Positions 10,857-20,630 are shown, numbered from the stretch's first letter. The stretch: 64,000 bases of DNA from Nonomuraea africana (GCF_014873535.1 NZ_JADBEF010000001.1:3410001-3474000), one strand, 5' to 3'. Program-made: numbers and translations. The notes: a model not told the origin generated them from the letters alone.

Positions 10857-12139
10857 CCGGCCAGGTCGACCGCGCGGGTCTCCGGCGCGAACAGGACCGC
10901 CACCAGCGAGGCCGCCGCCAGCACCACGATCAGGACGGCGAGCGGCCACGACGCACCACCGGCCGCCTGGACGAGGGCGGCGGCGACGAGCGGCGTGGGG
11001 CCACCGAACAGGGCGGCGCTGGTCTCCCGCGCGACCACGACGCCGCTGAAGCGATACCGGGTCTCGAACATCTCGATGAACAGCGAGGCCTGAGCCACGC
11101 CCATGGCCACCAGGCCGACGGCCATGGCCAGCGCGACCGCGGCCACGATGAGCGCGGGCCGTCCCGTGTCCAGCAGGAGGATCATCGGCCCGGCGAAGGC
11201 CATCAAGAACAGGCAGCCGAAGAACCAGACGGGTCGCCGTCCGACCAGGTCGACCAGCCGGCCGAAGAGCGGTACGGCCAGCACCGCGGCAGTCCCCGCC
11301 ACCACGTTGGCCGTCAACCCGACGGCCGGCGGCAGGCCCAGCGTCCGGCTGACGTAGGAGAGCAGGAAGACAGACACCAGGTAGTAGATCGCGACGAAGG
11401 GCCCGTTGGCCGCGAACGCGATCAGCAGGCGGCCGGGCCGGCGGCGGATCAGGTTCCACAGCGGCAGCCGTACCGGCCGCTCCGAGGAGGCCCGGAACGC
11501 CTCCGTCTCGGAGATCCGCATCCGCGCGTAGAGGCCCACCGCCAGGGTGAAGACGCTCAGCAGGAACGGAACTCGCCAGCCCCAGGCGGCGAACTGGTCG
11601 GGAGGCAGGGTGGCGAAGCCGGCGAACGTCACCGTGGCCAGCACGATGCCGGCGAAGTAGCCGATGCTCGGCAGCGCGGCCCGCATGCCTTGGCGCTCCC
11701 GCGGGCCCGATTCGGCCGCGACGAGGATCGCGCCGACGTATTCGGCTCCGGCGCCGAACCCCTGCGCCACGCGGAGGAGGACGAGCAGGACAGGGGCGGC
11801 CACTCCGATGGTCTCGTAGCCGGGCAGTACGCCGATGCCCACCGTGGCCGTGCCCATCAGCAGCAGTGTGAGCACCAGGACGGGGACCCGGCCCAGGCGG
11901 TCGCCTAAGTGGCTCATCACGATGCCGCCGATCGGTCTGGCGAGCAGGCCGACGGCGAAGGTGGCAAGTGAGGCGAGCATCGCCGTACCCGGCCGGGCCT
12001 CGGGGAAGAACTGGTCGCCGAAGACCAGTGCGGCGCCCAGCCCGAACAGCGCCAGGTCGTAGGACTCGATGACGGTGCCCACGACGGTCGCGGTCACGAC
12101 GCGGGGCCCGGTGTTCACGCGGTCAACATCGGCTGCCAT
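10805..12139 (-). CDS. MFS transporter, metabolite:H+ symporter (MHS) type
   Basis: A 444-residue, 12-helix transporter. The N-terminal VIESYDLALFGLGAALVF and loop 2-3 signature HLGDRLGRVPVLVLTL are typical of the MHS/ShiA-ProP branch. An Arg-rich FGRLVDLVGRRP follows the central loop. Substrates in this branch are usually small organic acids or compatible solutes rather than large antibiotics. ATG 12139 follows a GGGGG run and gives a proper MHS N-terminus; in-frame upstream codons add unconserved sequence. The last 52 bp overlap the convergent kinase gene. It is divergent from the SARP gene. Confidence 0.87.
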   Translation of the reverse strand: MAADVDRVNTGPRVVTATVVGTVIESYDLALFGLGAALVFGDQFFPEARPGTAMLASLATFAVGLLARPIGGIVMSHLGDRLGRVPVLVLTLLLMGTATVGIGVLPGYETIGVAAPVLLVLLRVAQGFGAGAEYVGAILVAAESGPRERQGMRAALPSIGYFAGIVLATVTFAGFATLPPDQFAAWGWRVPFLLSVFTLAVGLYARMRISETEAFRASSERPVRLPLWNLIRRRPGRLLIAFAANGPFVAIYYLVSVFLLSYVSRTLGLPPAVGLTANVVAGTAAVLAVPLFGRLVDLVGRRPVWFFGCLFLMAFAGPMILLLDTGRPALIVAAVALAMAVGLVAMGVAQASLFIEMFETRYRFSGVVVARETSAALFGGPTPLVAAALVQAAGGASWPLAVLIVVLAAASLVAVLFAPETRAVDLAGQPVASRRPGSGTSSST

Positions 12140-12287
12140 GAAACCCCCAAACCACCTCACTCTAGGGCGAGCCCGCGGCCCTTTGTATCCTTCGGACCAC
12201 GAAGCGATCCTTTGGTGAGCGGCCTTGTCCACAGGAGGGGCCGGCCGTACCGTCGAGCCGTCCATGGGACGGAAGGACGGTGCTCAG

Positions 12288-13019
12288 ATGATCGAGTTCC
12301 GCGTGCTGGGCCCGGTCGCGGTGTGCCGTGACGGCCGCGACATCACGCCCAGGGCGGCACGCCTGCGCCAGGTGCTCTCGCTGCTGGTCCTCCAGGGGAA
12401 TCAGGCCGTGCCGCTCGGCGCGCTGCTGGACGAGCTCTGGGGGGAGCACACTCCCAAGACCGCTGTGACGACCGCGCAGACCTACGTCTACCGCCTTCGC
12501 ACTCTGCTGGGGAGAGCTCACCTCGTCACCACGCCGCACGGCTACCTGCTGCGCGCGGAGGACGACGCCGTGGACGCCAGGCGGTTCCACCGGCGTCTCG
12601 ACGAAGGTCACCGGCTGCTCGAGAAGGGCGACCGGGAAGCCGCCGCCCGCGCCCTCAGGCAGGCGCTGAGCCTGTGGACCGGCGCCGCCCTGGCGACTGT
12701 GGCCCAGGGGCGGGCGCTGCAGGCTCACGCGGTCTTCCTGGAGGAGAAGCGGCTGCAGGCATACGAGCTGGCCATCCAGACCGAACTGGACCTGGGGCTG
12801 CATCGCCAGCTGGTGGGTGAGCTGCGCGGGCTGGTGACGACCCATCCGCTGAACGAGTGGTTCCACGCGCAGCTCATCACCGCCCTCCACCGGTCCGGGC
12901 GGCGGAGCGAGGCGCTGCTGGCCTACGAGCACCTGCGTGCCGTACTCGACAGCGAACTCGGCGTGGACCCGTCCCCCGAAGTGGAACGGGTCCAGCGCGA
13001 GGTGCTGTCGATAGGCTAG
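12288..13019 (+). CDS. SARP-family transcriptional activator
   Basis: A 243-residue AfsR/DnrI/RedD-type activator. The N-terminal OmpR-like winged helix begins MIEFRVLGPVAVCRDGRDI, has LGALLDELWGEHTPKTAVTT as the recognition region, and ends in HGYLLRAEDDAVD. A bacterial transcriptional activation (BTAD) domain follows, ending AVLDSELGVDPSPEVERVQREVL. There is no NB-ARC or TPR extension, so it is a small pathway-specific SARP. ATG 12288 follows GGAAGGA; further upstream codons are unconserved. Lying between the UbiA region and the PKSE operon, it is the best candidate activator of the enediyne-like cluster. Confidence 0.92.
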   Translation: MIEFRVLGPVAVCRDGRDITPRAARLRQVLSLLVLQGNQAVPLGALLDELWGEHTPKTAVTTAQTYVYRLRTLLGRAHLVTTPHGYLLRAEDDAVDARRFHRRLDEGHRLLEKGDREAAARALRQALSLWTGAALATVAQGRALQAHAVFLEEKRLQAYELAIQTELDLGLHRQLVGELRGLVTTHPLNEWFHAQLITALHRSGRRSEALLAYEHLRAVLDSELGVDPSPEVERVQREVLSIG

Positions 13020-13027
13020 GGCGTGTT

Positions 13028-13957
13028 CTACGCCCAGGGCGCTATCGGATACCAGATGAGATCGCGGCGGGCCAGCAGCCTGACGTCCCAGTACAGCAGG
13101 GTGAAGACGCCGACCACGAGGAGCGCGGCCCCGGCGACCACGGCCGCCCGGCCCGGCTTGGCCTGGAACCACCGGTTCACCCGGCCGCCCGCGACCCCGG
13201 CCAGGACCAGGAAGAGCACCGCGACCAGGAGGATGTTGCCGGCCGACTGCAGGACGAAGGCCAGCGCGCCGTAGAGGGCGTCCTGGCTGGCGGCGGTGTC
13301 GCGGAAGAGCTGCCGGAACAGGCCGTACGGGCGCCCGACGAGGAAGCCGCCGATCAACGCGCCCATGAGCAGGACACGAGCGTGCGGGAAGCGCGCCGAG
13401 ACTCGCCGCAGCGGGTCCCGGACCACGCCCAGCGCCGCCAGCCCGAGATAGATCATCACCAGCCCGATCAGGCCGAAGGTGACCATGGACTGGATCGAAC
13501 GCGGCGAGAGCCCGGAGCCGGAGGGCGCGGTCGAGGCCTGCGGCATGCCCTCGCCCACCAGGGCGGCGATCACGCCGTAGGTGGCCGACACCACCACCAT
13601 GCCCACGACGAGCCAGCCGAGCGGGCGAAGCGCCCTGACCAGGCGGCCGCGCACGCCCTCCCCCTCGCCGAACAGGGGCGCGAGGGCGCCGAAGACGGCC
13701 ACGTTGCACGCGGTGAACGTACCGGCCACGCCGGTCACGAAGGCGAAGATCATCCCCGCCGCGGTGCCCGTGAAGACGAAGTCCTGAGGGTCCTCCCCCA
13801 GGAGGGCGGTGGCGACGGTGCCGCCGATGACCTTGTCGACGAACGTCGCCGACCAGATCATGCTCAGCACGGCGCCACCCAGCACGCTCAGGATGACGAT
13901 CAGGGTTCGCCGGGTGGGCACCTCGGCCTGCCGCGCGGTCTGCTGGGTAAGAGTCAT
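13028..13957 (-). CDS. Polytopic membrane protein of unknown function
   Basis: A 309-residue protein with about eight predicted helices, including GMIFAFVTGVAGTFTACNVAVFGALAPL. That segment has a CcdA/LysE-like flavour and a single in-membrane Cys. A conserved-looking segment reads GALIGGFLVGRPYGLFRQLF. I do not recognise a characterised family. ATG 13957 follows GGGAGGGACGTC and overlaps the stop of the reductase gene (ATGA), so it is translationally coupled to the PKSE-TE-reductase operon. Roles in export, self-protection or electron transfer are guesses. Confidence 0.8.
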   Translation of the reverse strand: MTLTQQTARQAEVPTRRTLIVILSVLGGAVLSMIWSATFVDKVIGGTVATALLGEDPQDFVFTGTAAGMIFAFVTGVAGTFTACNVAVFGALAPLFGEGEGVRGRLVRALRPLGWLVVGMVVVSATYGVIAALVGEGMPQASTAPSGSGLSPRSIQSMVTFGLIGLVMIYLGLAALGVVRDPLRRVSARFPHARVLLMGALIGGFLVGRPYGLFRQLFRDTAASQDALYGALAFVLQSAGNILLVAVLFLVLAGVAGGRVNRWFQAKPGRAAVVAGAALLVVGVFTLLYWDVRLLARRDLIWYPIAPWA

Positions 13958-14688
13958 GACGTCCCTCCCTGAACGGCGCCCGCCTCCGCGGCCTGGACCC
14001 GGACCAGCGGCAGCCCCAGGGTCTCGTCCGCGTCGGCGGAGTTGTCGATCTGCAACAGCAGCCAGCTGAGCCCCTCGACCCAGCGGCTGCTCGACAGTGC
14101 TCCCGCGTCGGCCGTCTCGAAGCCGATGCGCTGGACGAGGTCGGCCACGCAGGCCTTGGCCCACATGTCGTCACCCGCCACGGGAATGGTCAGCCGCTCG
14201 TGGCTGGAGCTCAGCTCGCCCAGCCGCTTGGCGGCCACGCAGTTCAGCGCCTTCACCACGTGCCCGGCGGGCATGGCCTGCGCGATGCGCTCGGCGGCGG
14301 ACAGCTCGGGCCGCTCCCGGCCTTCCAGGAGACCGGGATTGGACACGTCGATGAGCACCTTGTCCTTGACCAGGCCCCGGATGCGCGGAGCGATCTCCTC
14401 GCACGTGACGTCGACCGGTGTGGCCAGGATCACCACGTCACCGTTGGCCACCGCCCATTCCAGCGGGCCGGCGACGGCGCCCTGGACCTGGCGCGCCAGC
14501 TGGGCGGCAGACCGGCGCACCCGGCTGGTCAGGAACAGCCGGGTGCCCTTGCCGGCCAGTGCGCGCGCCAGCGCCGTGCCCATCTGGCCGCAGCCGACGA
14601 TGCTTATCGCGGTCTTGGTACCCGATGGCATGACCGCGGCCCGGCGCCGTGCCGTGCCTTCCCGCCACCGCAGGGTCTGTGTGTTCAC
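13954..14688 (-). CDS. F420-dependent NADP reductase-like oxidoreductase
   Basis: A 244-residue Rossmann protein: ISIVGCGQMGTALARALAG is the dinucleotide fold with GxGxMG, followed by VVILATPVD and VLIDVSNPGLL. The C-terminal region HVVKALNCVAAKRL...LTIPVAGDD and the helix LSSSRWVEGLSWLLLQ match Fno-type NADP/F420 oxidoreductases. GTG 14688 is chosen because GGAGGA lies just upstream and it overlaps the thioesterase stop (GTGA); an internal ATG at 14631 begins nearer the Rossmann strand. Placement directly behind the PKSE and TE genes suggests a redox step on the polyene product or cofactor recycling, which is inference. Confidence 0.85.
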   Translation of the reverse strand: MNTQTLRWREGTARRRAAVMPSGTKTAISIVGCGQMGTALARALAGKGTRLFLTSRVRRSAAQLARQVQGAVAGPLEWAVANGDVVILATPVDVTCEEIAPRIRGLVKDKVLIDVSNPGLLEGRERPELSAAERIAQAMPAGHVVKALNCVAAKRLGELSSSHERLTIPVAGDDMWAKACVADLVQRIGFETADAGALSSSRWVEGLSWLLLQIDNSADADETLGLPLVRVQAAEAGAVQGGTS

Positions 14689-15134
14689 TGAACTCCTCCA
14701 CCTACCAACTGGTCCGAATAGCGCTCGAGAGCCCGCCGCAGCTGGCCTGGAACGGCCACCGGCGCCAGTCCCCGGTCCGTGCGAAGCATGCAGGCGATCG
14801 TCTGGGATCCCCGCGCCACCAGCTGCGCGGGGTCGATGTTGACCCGGTAGTAGGCGAAGTCCATGGTGACGCGGTTGTGGTCCAGGCCACTGAGGGTCAT
14901 GCGGATGGAAACCCGGTCGAAGGCGTACAGCTCGCCGAAGTAGTCGCACGAGCACGCCAGCGTGACCATCGCGAGATCGTCGCCCAGCTGAGCCAGGATC
15001 TCCGGAGTGTGCTCGGCCAGGAAACGTTCCCTGCACTCCCCCTGCCAGGTCAGGTGTTTGGCGAAGTAGACGTTGCCGACCAGGTTGGTGTCCGCGAAGG
15101 TCACGAGGTGCTCGTAGGCGTAGTAAGGGCGCAC
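14685..15134 (-). CDS. Enediyne hot-dog thioesterase (E10/TEBC family)
   Basis: A 149-residue hot-dog thioesterase that releases the linear polyene from the iterative PKS. The core reads FADTNLVGNVYFAKHLTWQG, then ECRERFL. It preserves the Asn, Tyr and Arg region described for the CalE7/DynE7/SgcE10 family, which uses no acidic general base. GTG 15134 follows AAGGAGAACT and overlaps the PKSE 3' end by 34 bases, so translation is coupled. The next gene overlaps its stop. This is the standard final gene of the warhead cassette. Confidence 0.94.
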   Translation of the reverse strand: MRPYYAYEHLVTFADTNLVGNVYFAKHLTWQGECRERFLAEHTPEILAQLGDDLAMVTLACSCDYFGELYAFDRVSIRMTLSGLDHNRVTMDFAYYRVNIDPAQLVARGSQTIACMLRTDRGLAPVAVPGQLRRALERYSDQLVGGGVQ

Positions 15135-18100
15135 AGTTCTCCTTCCATGAATACGGTGATGGCGACCGGGTTCTGCTCCCCCTCGACCTGCACCAGGGCG
15201 GAGACCAGCAGGTCGTCGCCCGCCCGGAGGACCGCCCAGCCCTGGTCGTAGAGGCCCTGGATCACAGGCGGCGCCCCGTCGTGCCGTCCGGCTCTGGCAA
15301 GGCAGTCCCGGATGCCGCGCGTGCGCGCCAGCACGTGGCCCACCGGCTCGGCGGCCAGCCGTACCAGCTCGCCGGTCAGGCTGGGCCAGGGATCCGCACC
15401 ATCGGGTACGGCTCGCGCGACCTCCGCGCGCGCCAGCATCGCGGAGTCCGGCGGCAGGAGCTCGAGTTCGAGGTCCTCGCCGAGGTCCAGCTCGACATCC
15501 ACACCGGGCACGTGGGAGGCGAGCGCGCGGGTCAGGTAGGGCCGCAGGAGCAGCCTCGGCCAGCAAGTGAAGGCCGGCAGCGGCCCGACGTCCCGCAGCC
15601 GCAGCCCCTCCCAGGTGACGACCGGCTCCCCCGTGACCTGGGAGACCACCACGTCATAGGTGTAGTCAGCGCCCTCCCTGGACCGCTCGGCCGCGGCGAG
15701 CACCAGGTGGTCGCCCGAGACCGCCCGCTGATGGACCGTCAGGCGGTCGCAGCCGACCGGCAGCAGCCGCCGGTGAGGAACGCACGCCTGCAGGACGTGG
15801 ATGGTGGCGTCGTTGCGCGCGTGGTCGCCCAGCTCGGTGTCCCCTGCCTCACCACCGGGCGCGAGTACCGCGGTGCACGCGGTGGCCTCCAGGTGCTCGT
15901 AGCCTCGCAGCAGCTGGAACGCGGGCCCGTGGAAGAACAACCGGCCGTAGAGCTGGACGGCGTCGTGCCGCGGCACCGGCGACCGGTGCGCAGGCACCTC
16001 CGGGACCGCCGCCGCGTCCGCAGGGCCACCGACCCGGCAGCTGAAATGATCGACGGCGAAGCCGGTCTCGTCGCTGAGAATCGCGACGTCGACCCCCTTG
16101 TCCTCGCGCACCTGGGCGCAGATGCGGATGGTGCGGCCGCCCTCCTCGGGGACCACGATCGGGCGGGTGAAGCGGCCGAACTCCAGCGAGGTCGCGGCCT
16201 GCCCGGTGAGCAGCCGCGCCGCCTGTGCCATGGCCTCCATGGCGCAGACCGCGGGCAGCACGCGCAGGCCGTCGATCCGGTGGTCGGCCAGGAACGAGTC
16301 CCGCTCCGGGGTGAGGACGGCTTCGGCCACCAGCTCGGCACCGGGCACGTGCAACCGCACGTGCTCCAGGTAGCGAGCCGTTCCCGGTTCGGTGACCTCG
16401 GCACGGTCCAGCGAGGGATGCCTGCCGGAGATCACGAGCGAGGGCTGCTGCGGGCGCGTCGCCAGCACCTGGAGCAGGAACTGCACGCCGCGGGCCGCGG
16501 GCAACGGCGTGACACCGACCCGTTCGAGGTCGTGCAGGACGTGCAGCCGCTCCCCCATGCCCGCGCCCGACCAGGCCGTCCAGTCGAGGTTGCACACGTA
16601 GGCGCTTGGCAGGCGGGTCCGCAGGGTGCGCATGAACTCACGCATGCGGCCGTTGGCCAGCGCGTAGTGGGCCTCACCGTGCAGGCCGTACCTGCCGATC
16701 ACGGATCCGTAGGTGATCACGACGCGCAACCGGTCGGTGTCCAGCGCGTCCAGGACCGTGCGGAGCCCGCGCACCTTGGGTGCGGCGTGCTCGGCGAAGT
16801 CGGCGGCGCTCAGGTCGGTGAACCTGGCCGGACGGTTGACGCCACTGCTGTGCACGAGAGCCGTGACGGGGCCCAGGGCCCGTGTGGCGGCCGCGGCCCC
16901 ACGGCGGACGGCCTCGGCGTCGCAGACGTCGGCTGCGGCGTAGTGGAAGACCGCTCCGGTCTCCCTCAGCCTTTCGAGGTTGGCGCGCAGCTCCTCGTCG
17001 TGGCCGGGGTCTCCCCGGCCGAGCAGCGCCAGCCGTACCCCTCGCGAGGCCAGCCCGAGAGCGGTCTCCAGGCCGATGCCCCGGCCACCACCGGTGATGA
17101 GCACCACGTCGTCGGGGCCGAGCCCGATGTCCGGCCCCGTGGCGGGCTCCAGCGGCCGGTGGGTGACGGCGAAGATCTGCGCATCGTCGCAGACGAGCAG
17201 GTCTTCGACCATGGCGCCGGGAGCGCCGATCACCTTGGCCAGCGTGTCGGCGGCCACCGGGCAGCGGCCGGGGCAGTCGGTGCGCACCAGGCGGATGACC
17301 TGGCCGGGGTGCTCCTGGCGGAGCGTTCCGACGAAGCCGGAGGCGGTGTCACCCTGGTCGATCACGACCAGTGGCGCTCCGGAGGCCACGGCCTGACGGG
17401 AGGCGTCAATGAGGACGGCGATGTCCTGGTCGCCGGGGTTGGCGGGGAGGAAGACCAGCATGGCCGGAGGTGCGTGCGGCGCCGTGACCAGGCGTGGCTC
17501 GACCACGTCACGCAACGGCGCGAGGCCGTGCACCTGCCAGGCGTGGGGCTCGGCGGGCGCGTCCGGGAGCTCCACGGGATGCGCTTCGGGCACGAAAAGG
17601 CGATGCCAGGGCGACAGTCCGCGTGGCACCGCCGACTCGGCCTCCCGGGCCCCAGCGGGCAGCTCCCGCACGGCGGCGACCAGGTCGGCCACCGTGGCGT
17701 CGGCGAGAGAGGGCGGCAGCTCGGGGACCGCCCTGTCACAGGCGTTGGCCGCGTCCACCACGAGCTGGGCCACGCGCAGCGAGTTGAGGTGGAGGTCTCC
17801 GATCAGCAGGTCGGTCTCGCTGATCGCCTCGCTCGGCAGCTCGAGCGCCGCAGCGACCAGATCGCGCACCAGCGCGTCGACGTCGCCGCCCGCGGTGCCC
17901 CTCTCGGGCTCGGCGAGGGCCGCGGTCTCCCGTGTTGTCTGCTCGCATGGGTTGACCAGGAAGGACGGGTCCCGCCACAGGTCGAAGGGACGGTGGAAGC
18001 CTGAGGCGAACATGGCTCGCAGATCGTCCACGGCGCCGACAGCGTGCAGCGCGGCGGCTACCTGGCACAGTCCCTCGGCCGAGGCCGCCCCCACGTCCAG

Positions 18101-20620
18101 GGAGACGGCGGGCACGTCGGTGATGCCCCCGGTCAGGGTCGCCAGCCCGCGGCCCGGCCCCACCTCCACGAGCAGGTCGCAGTCCCGTGAGAGCAGCTCG
18201 ACGGCCTGGCGGAAGAGCACAGGGCCGGTGACCTGCGCGGCCAGCGCCCGTCGCAGATCCGTCGCGGGCGTCGCCCTCGCGCCCAGAATCGTGGAGTACA
18301 CGGGCCGGGAGATGGGGGTCATCGGCATCGTGGCCAGATGGTTGGACAGGGGCCACTCCGCCGCGAGCATGGCCCTGGTGTGGAAGGCGTGGCTCACCTG
18401 CAGCCTGGTGCACTGTATGCCGTCCCCCCGCGCCCCTGCCAGCACGCGCTCGAGGTCCCCGACCGGGCCGCCGACGACCTGGGAGGCGCCGTTGTCCGCC
18501 GAGATCACCAGCTCGGTGTCGTCGATCAGCCGGGCCACGGTCTCGGCCGGGGCCTGAATGGCGGCCATGCCCGTCCCCGCCTCGCCCTCCTCGCTCATCA
18601 CCCGGCCGCGGAAGGTGGCCAGGTCCAGGGCGTCCGATTCGGAGAAGGCGCCCGCCCAGCACAGGGCGGTGATCTCGCCGAGGCTGTGCCCGACCGCGGC
18701 GACGGCGTTCACCCCCAGCCGGTCCAGCCAGCGCAGGCCGGCCATGGACGCCGAGAAGATCTGGGGCTGGGCGATCGAGGTGTCCACGGGCCCGTCATCG
18801 CGTTCGCCGGTGCCGAAGGAGACCTCGGGCAGCACGGAGCCGAGAGCGCCGGGGCCGGTGGGCACCGGTGCGCCCTGCCCCGTGAACAGGAGGCCCACCC
18901 GGCCCTCGACTCTGTCGGAGACGAAGATCCCCGGAGCGGTGAGCAGCCTGCCCTCGCCTGCCTCGGCAAGCATCGCGGCGGCCTGCTCGGCGCGCCTGCT
19001 CAGCTGTGCCGGGTCTCGCGCCACGATGCCGACGCGGTAACGGCGGCGGCCGGTCGAGGCCGCCAGGCTCGCCGCGAGGTCCACGTGGTCGGCGAAGGAC
19101 ATCGTCGCGGCCATCGCGGCAGTCCTCGCCAGCGTTGCCCCCAGTTCCTCGACGGTGTCCGCGGCGAAGACGAACGCCTCGTGGCTGCGCGGACGCCCGG
19201 CCATCCGGCGCTCGGTCGCGGAAAGGGGGCGACCGACCGGCCGCATGGCGGCTTCGAGCACCACGTGGGCGTTGATGCCGCCGAACCCCATGGCGCTCAC
19301 CGCCGCCCGCAGGGGCGCATCGGGCCAGGGCTCGGCCTCTGCGACGACGCGGAGCGGGACACCCGCCGCACGCAGCAGCTCGTGCGGCTCCTCACAGCCG
19401 GTGGTCGGGGGGATGACCTGCCGTTGCAGAGCGGTGGCCGCCTTCAGCAGCCCCGCCACCCCGGCCGCCGCCTTGGTGTGGCCGATGTTGGCCTTGATGG
19501 AGCCCAACGCGGCGGGCGGTAGCTCGCGGCCGCCGCGCTGGGCTTCCATGAGGGCGGCCAGCTCCACGCTGTCGCCGACAGCGGTGCCGGTTCCGTGTCC
19601 CTCGAACAGTGAGACGGTCTCGGGCCCCCACCCGGCACGCTGGTAGGCCCGCTCGATCGCCAGCAGCTGCCCTCCGCGTTCGGGCCGGGTGATGCCGCCC
19701 TGACCGTCTGATGAAACGCCCCAGCCGCTGATGACCGCGACCGGGACGCGGCCCGCGGCCAGTGCGTCGTCCAACCGCATCAGCGCCACCATCCCGCAGC
19801 CCTCGCCGGGCCAGAACCCCGTGGGCCGGGCGTCGTAGACGCGCATGGCTCCGTTCGCCAGCGCGCCGGTCCTGGCGAACCCGACCAGCTCGAAGGGGTC
19901 GAGGCTGAGGTCCACACCGCCGGCCAGGGCGAAATCGACCTCTCCGTCCCGCAGCGCCGTACAGGCCGCGATGACCGCGAGCAACGACGACGAGCAGGCC
20001 CCGTCCACGGTGTAACCGCCGCCGCCCAGGTCGAAGTAGTTGCAGATGCGGCCGGCGATGGTGTTGGCCAGCGCGCCCGCGAGGGTCTCGTCGGACGGCT
20101 CGGCGAAGGGCGCCTTGAAGATCTGCTCGGCCCGCGCCAGCACACCACGCAGGCGGTCGGGGTCCTCAGCCGCGAGCGCCTCGCGCATCACGCGTTCCAC
20201 GTACGGCCAGCGCAGCCGCAAGGCGGCCGCCCGGCTGAACTCCCCGGCCATGGTGTTGCCCACCACCACGCCCACGCGTCGCCGGTCCAGCCCTTCGGCC
20301 CCGCCGTACCCGGCGTCGGCCAGCGTGTCCGCGGCGACCTCGAGGGCCAGCCAGTGCGCCGGATCCGTGGCCCGGTGCACCGGGCCGGGGATGCGGAAGC
20401 GGGACCGGTCGAACTCCCAGCCCTCCAGCACCGCGGCGTGCCCGACGTAGGTGCGGTCGGGGTCGCCGGGATCGGCGCTGCGGTAGCCCGGATCCAGCCG
20501 GACCGGGGGGATCGGCCGGAACGTTCGGCGGCGGGACAGGACCAGTTCCCACAGCTGCCCGGGGTTGCGGGCGTCAGGGTAACGGCAGCCCGTCCCCACG
20601 ATGGCGATGGCAGAACTCAT
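15101..20620 (-). CDS. pksE: Iterative type I enediyne polyketide synthase (PKSE)
   Basis: An 1839-residue PKSE. KS: DGACSSS with Cys209, EGHGTGT with His342, NIGHTK with His381. AT: GHSLGE with Ser646. ACP: DLHLNSL with Ser947, the characteristic PKSE carrier motif. KR: ITGGGRGIG near 1174. DH: HRIDGLRVLP with His1447. The enzyme would build a linear polyene from malonyl-CoA. The C-terminus (about 1700-1839) aligns by eye with the usual PPTase domain only at its edges, LLLRPYLTRAL and CLARAG. The RPDG, SxxH and CDxE blocks expected between them are missing, so self-phosphopantetheinylation is doubtful. PKSEs are usually about 1900-1950 aa. ATG 20620 follows GAGGAGCTGATC, 10 bp after the E5 stop. 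Confidence 0.96.
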   Translation of the reverse strand: MSSAIAIVGTGCRYPDARNPGQLWELVLSRRRTFRPIPPVRLDPGYRSADPGDPDRTYVGHAAVLEGWEFDRSRFRIPGPVHRATDPAHWLALEVAADTLADAGYGGAEGLDRRRVGVVVGNTMAGEFSRAAALRLRWPYVERVMREALAAEDPDRLRGVLARAEQIFKAPFAEPSDETLAGALANTIAGRICNYFDLGGGGYTVDGACSSSLLAVIAACTALRDGEVDFALAGGVDLSLDPFELVGFARTGALANGAMRVYDARPTGFWPGEGCGMVALMRLDDALAAGRVPVAVISGWGVSSDGQGGITRPERGGQLLAIERAYQRAGWGPETVSLFEGHGTGTAVGDSVELAALMEAQRGGRELPPAALGSIKANIGHTKAAAGVAGLLKAATALQRQVIPPTTGCEEPHELLRAAGVPLRVVAEAEPWPDAPLRAAVSAMGFGGINAHVVLEAAMRPVGRPLSATERRMAGRPRSHEAFVFAADTVEELGATLARTAAMAATMSFADHVDLAASLAASTGRRRYRVGIVARDPAQLSRRAEQAAAMLAEAGEGRLLTAPGIFVSDRVEGRVGLLFTGQGAPVPTGPGALGSVLPEVSFGTGERDDGPVDTSIAQPQIFSASMAGLRWLDRLGVNAVAAVGHSLGEITALCWAGAFSESDALDLATFRGRVMSEEGEAGTGMAAIQAPAETVARLIDDTELVISADNGASQVVGGPVGDLERVLAGARGDGIQCTRLQVSHAFHTRAMLAAEWPLSNHLATMPMTPISRPVYSTILGARATPATDLRRALAAQVTGPVLFRQAVELLSRDCDLLVEVGPGRGLATLTGGITDVPAVSLDVGAASAEGLCQVAAALHAVGAVDDLRAMFASGFHRPFDLWRDPSFLVNPCEQTTRETAALAEPERGTAGGDVDALVRDLVAAALELPSEAISETDLLIGDLHLNSLRVAQLVVDAANACDRAVPELPPSLADATVADLVAAVRELPAGAREAESAVPRGLSPWHRLFVPEAHPVELPDAPAEPHAWQVHGLAPLRDVVEPRLVTAPHAPPAMLVFLPANPGDQDIAVLIDASRQAVASGAPLVVIDQGDTASGFVGTLRQEHPGQVIRLVRTDCPGRCPVAADTLAKVIGAPGAMVEDLLVCDDAQIFAVTHRPLEPATGPDIGLGPDDVVLITGGGRGIGLETALGLASRGVRLALLGRGDPGHDEELRANLERLRETGAVFHYAAADVCDAEAVRRGAAAATRALGPVTALVHSSGVNRPARFTDLSAADFAEHAAPKVRGLRTVLDALDTDRLRVVITYGSVIGRYGLHGEAHYALANGRMREFMRTLRTRLPSAYVCNLDWTAWSGAGMGERLHVLHDLERVGVTPLPAARGVQFLLQVLATRPQQPSLVISGRHPSLDRAEVTEPGTARYLEHVRLHVPGAELVAEAVLTPERDSFLADHRIDGLRVLPAVCAMEAMAQAARLLTGQAATSLEFGRFTRPIVVPEEGGRTIRICAQVREDKGVDVAILSDETGFAVDHFSCRVGGPADAAAVPEVPAHRSPVPRHDAVQLYGRLFFHGPAFQLLRGYEHLEATACTAVLAPGGEAGDTELGDHARNDATIHVLQACVPHRRLLPVGCDRLTVHQRAVSGDHLVLAAAERSREGADYTYDVVVSQVTGEPVVTWEGLRLRDVGPLPAFTCWPRLLLRPYLTRALASHVPGVDVELDLGEDLELELLPPDSAMLARAEVARAVPDGADPWPSLTGELVRLAAEPVGHVLARTRGIRDCLARAGRHDGAPPVIQGLYDQGWAVLRAGDDLLVSALVQVEGEQNPVAITVFMEGELCALTTPTSTS

Positions 20621-20630
20621 GATCAGCTCC

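Noticed and set aside
12187..12212. ATCCTT direct repeats before the SARP gene as SARP-binding heptamers
   Set aside because: Spacing is 20 bp rather than the usual 11 or 22 bp and only two copies are clear.
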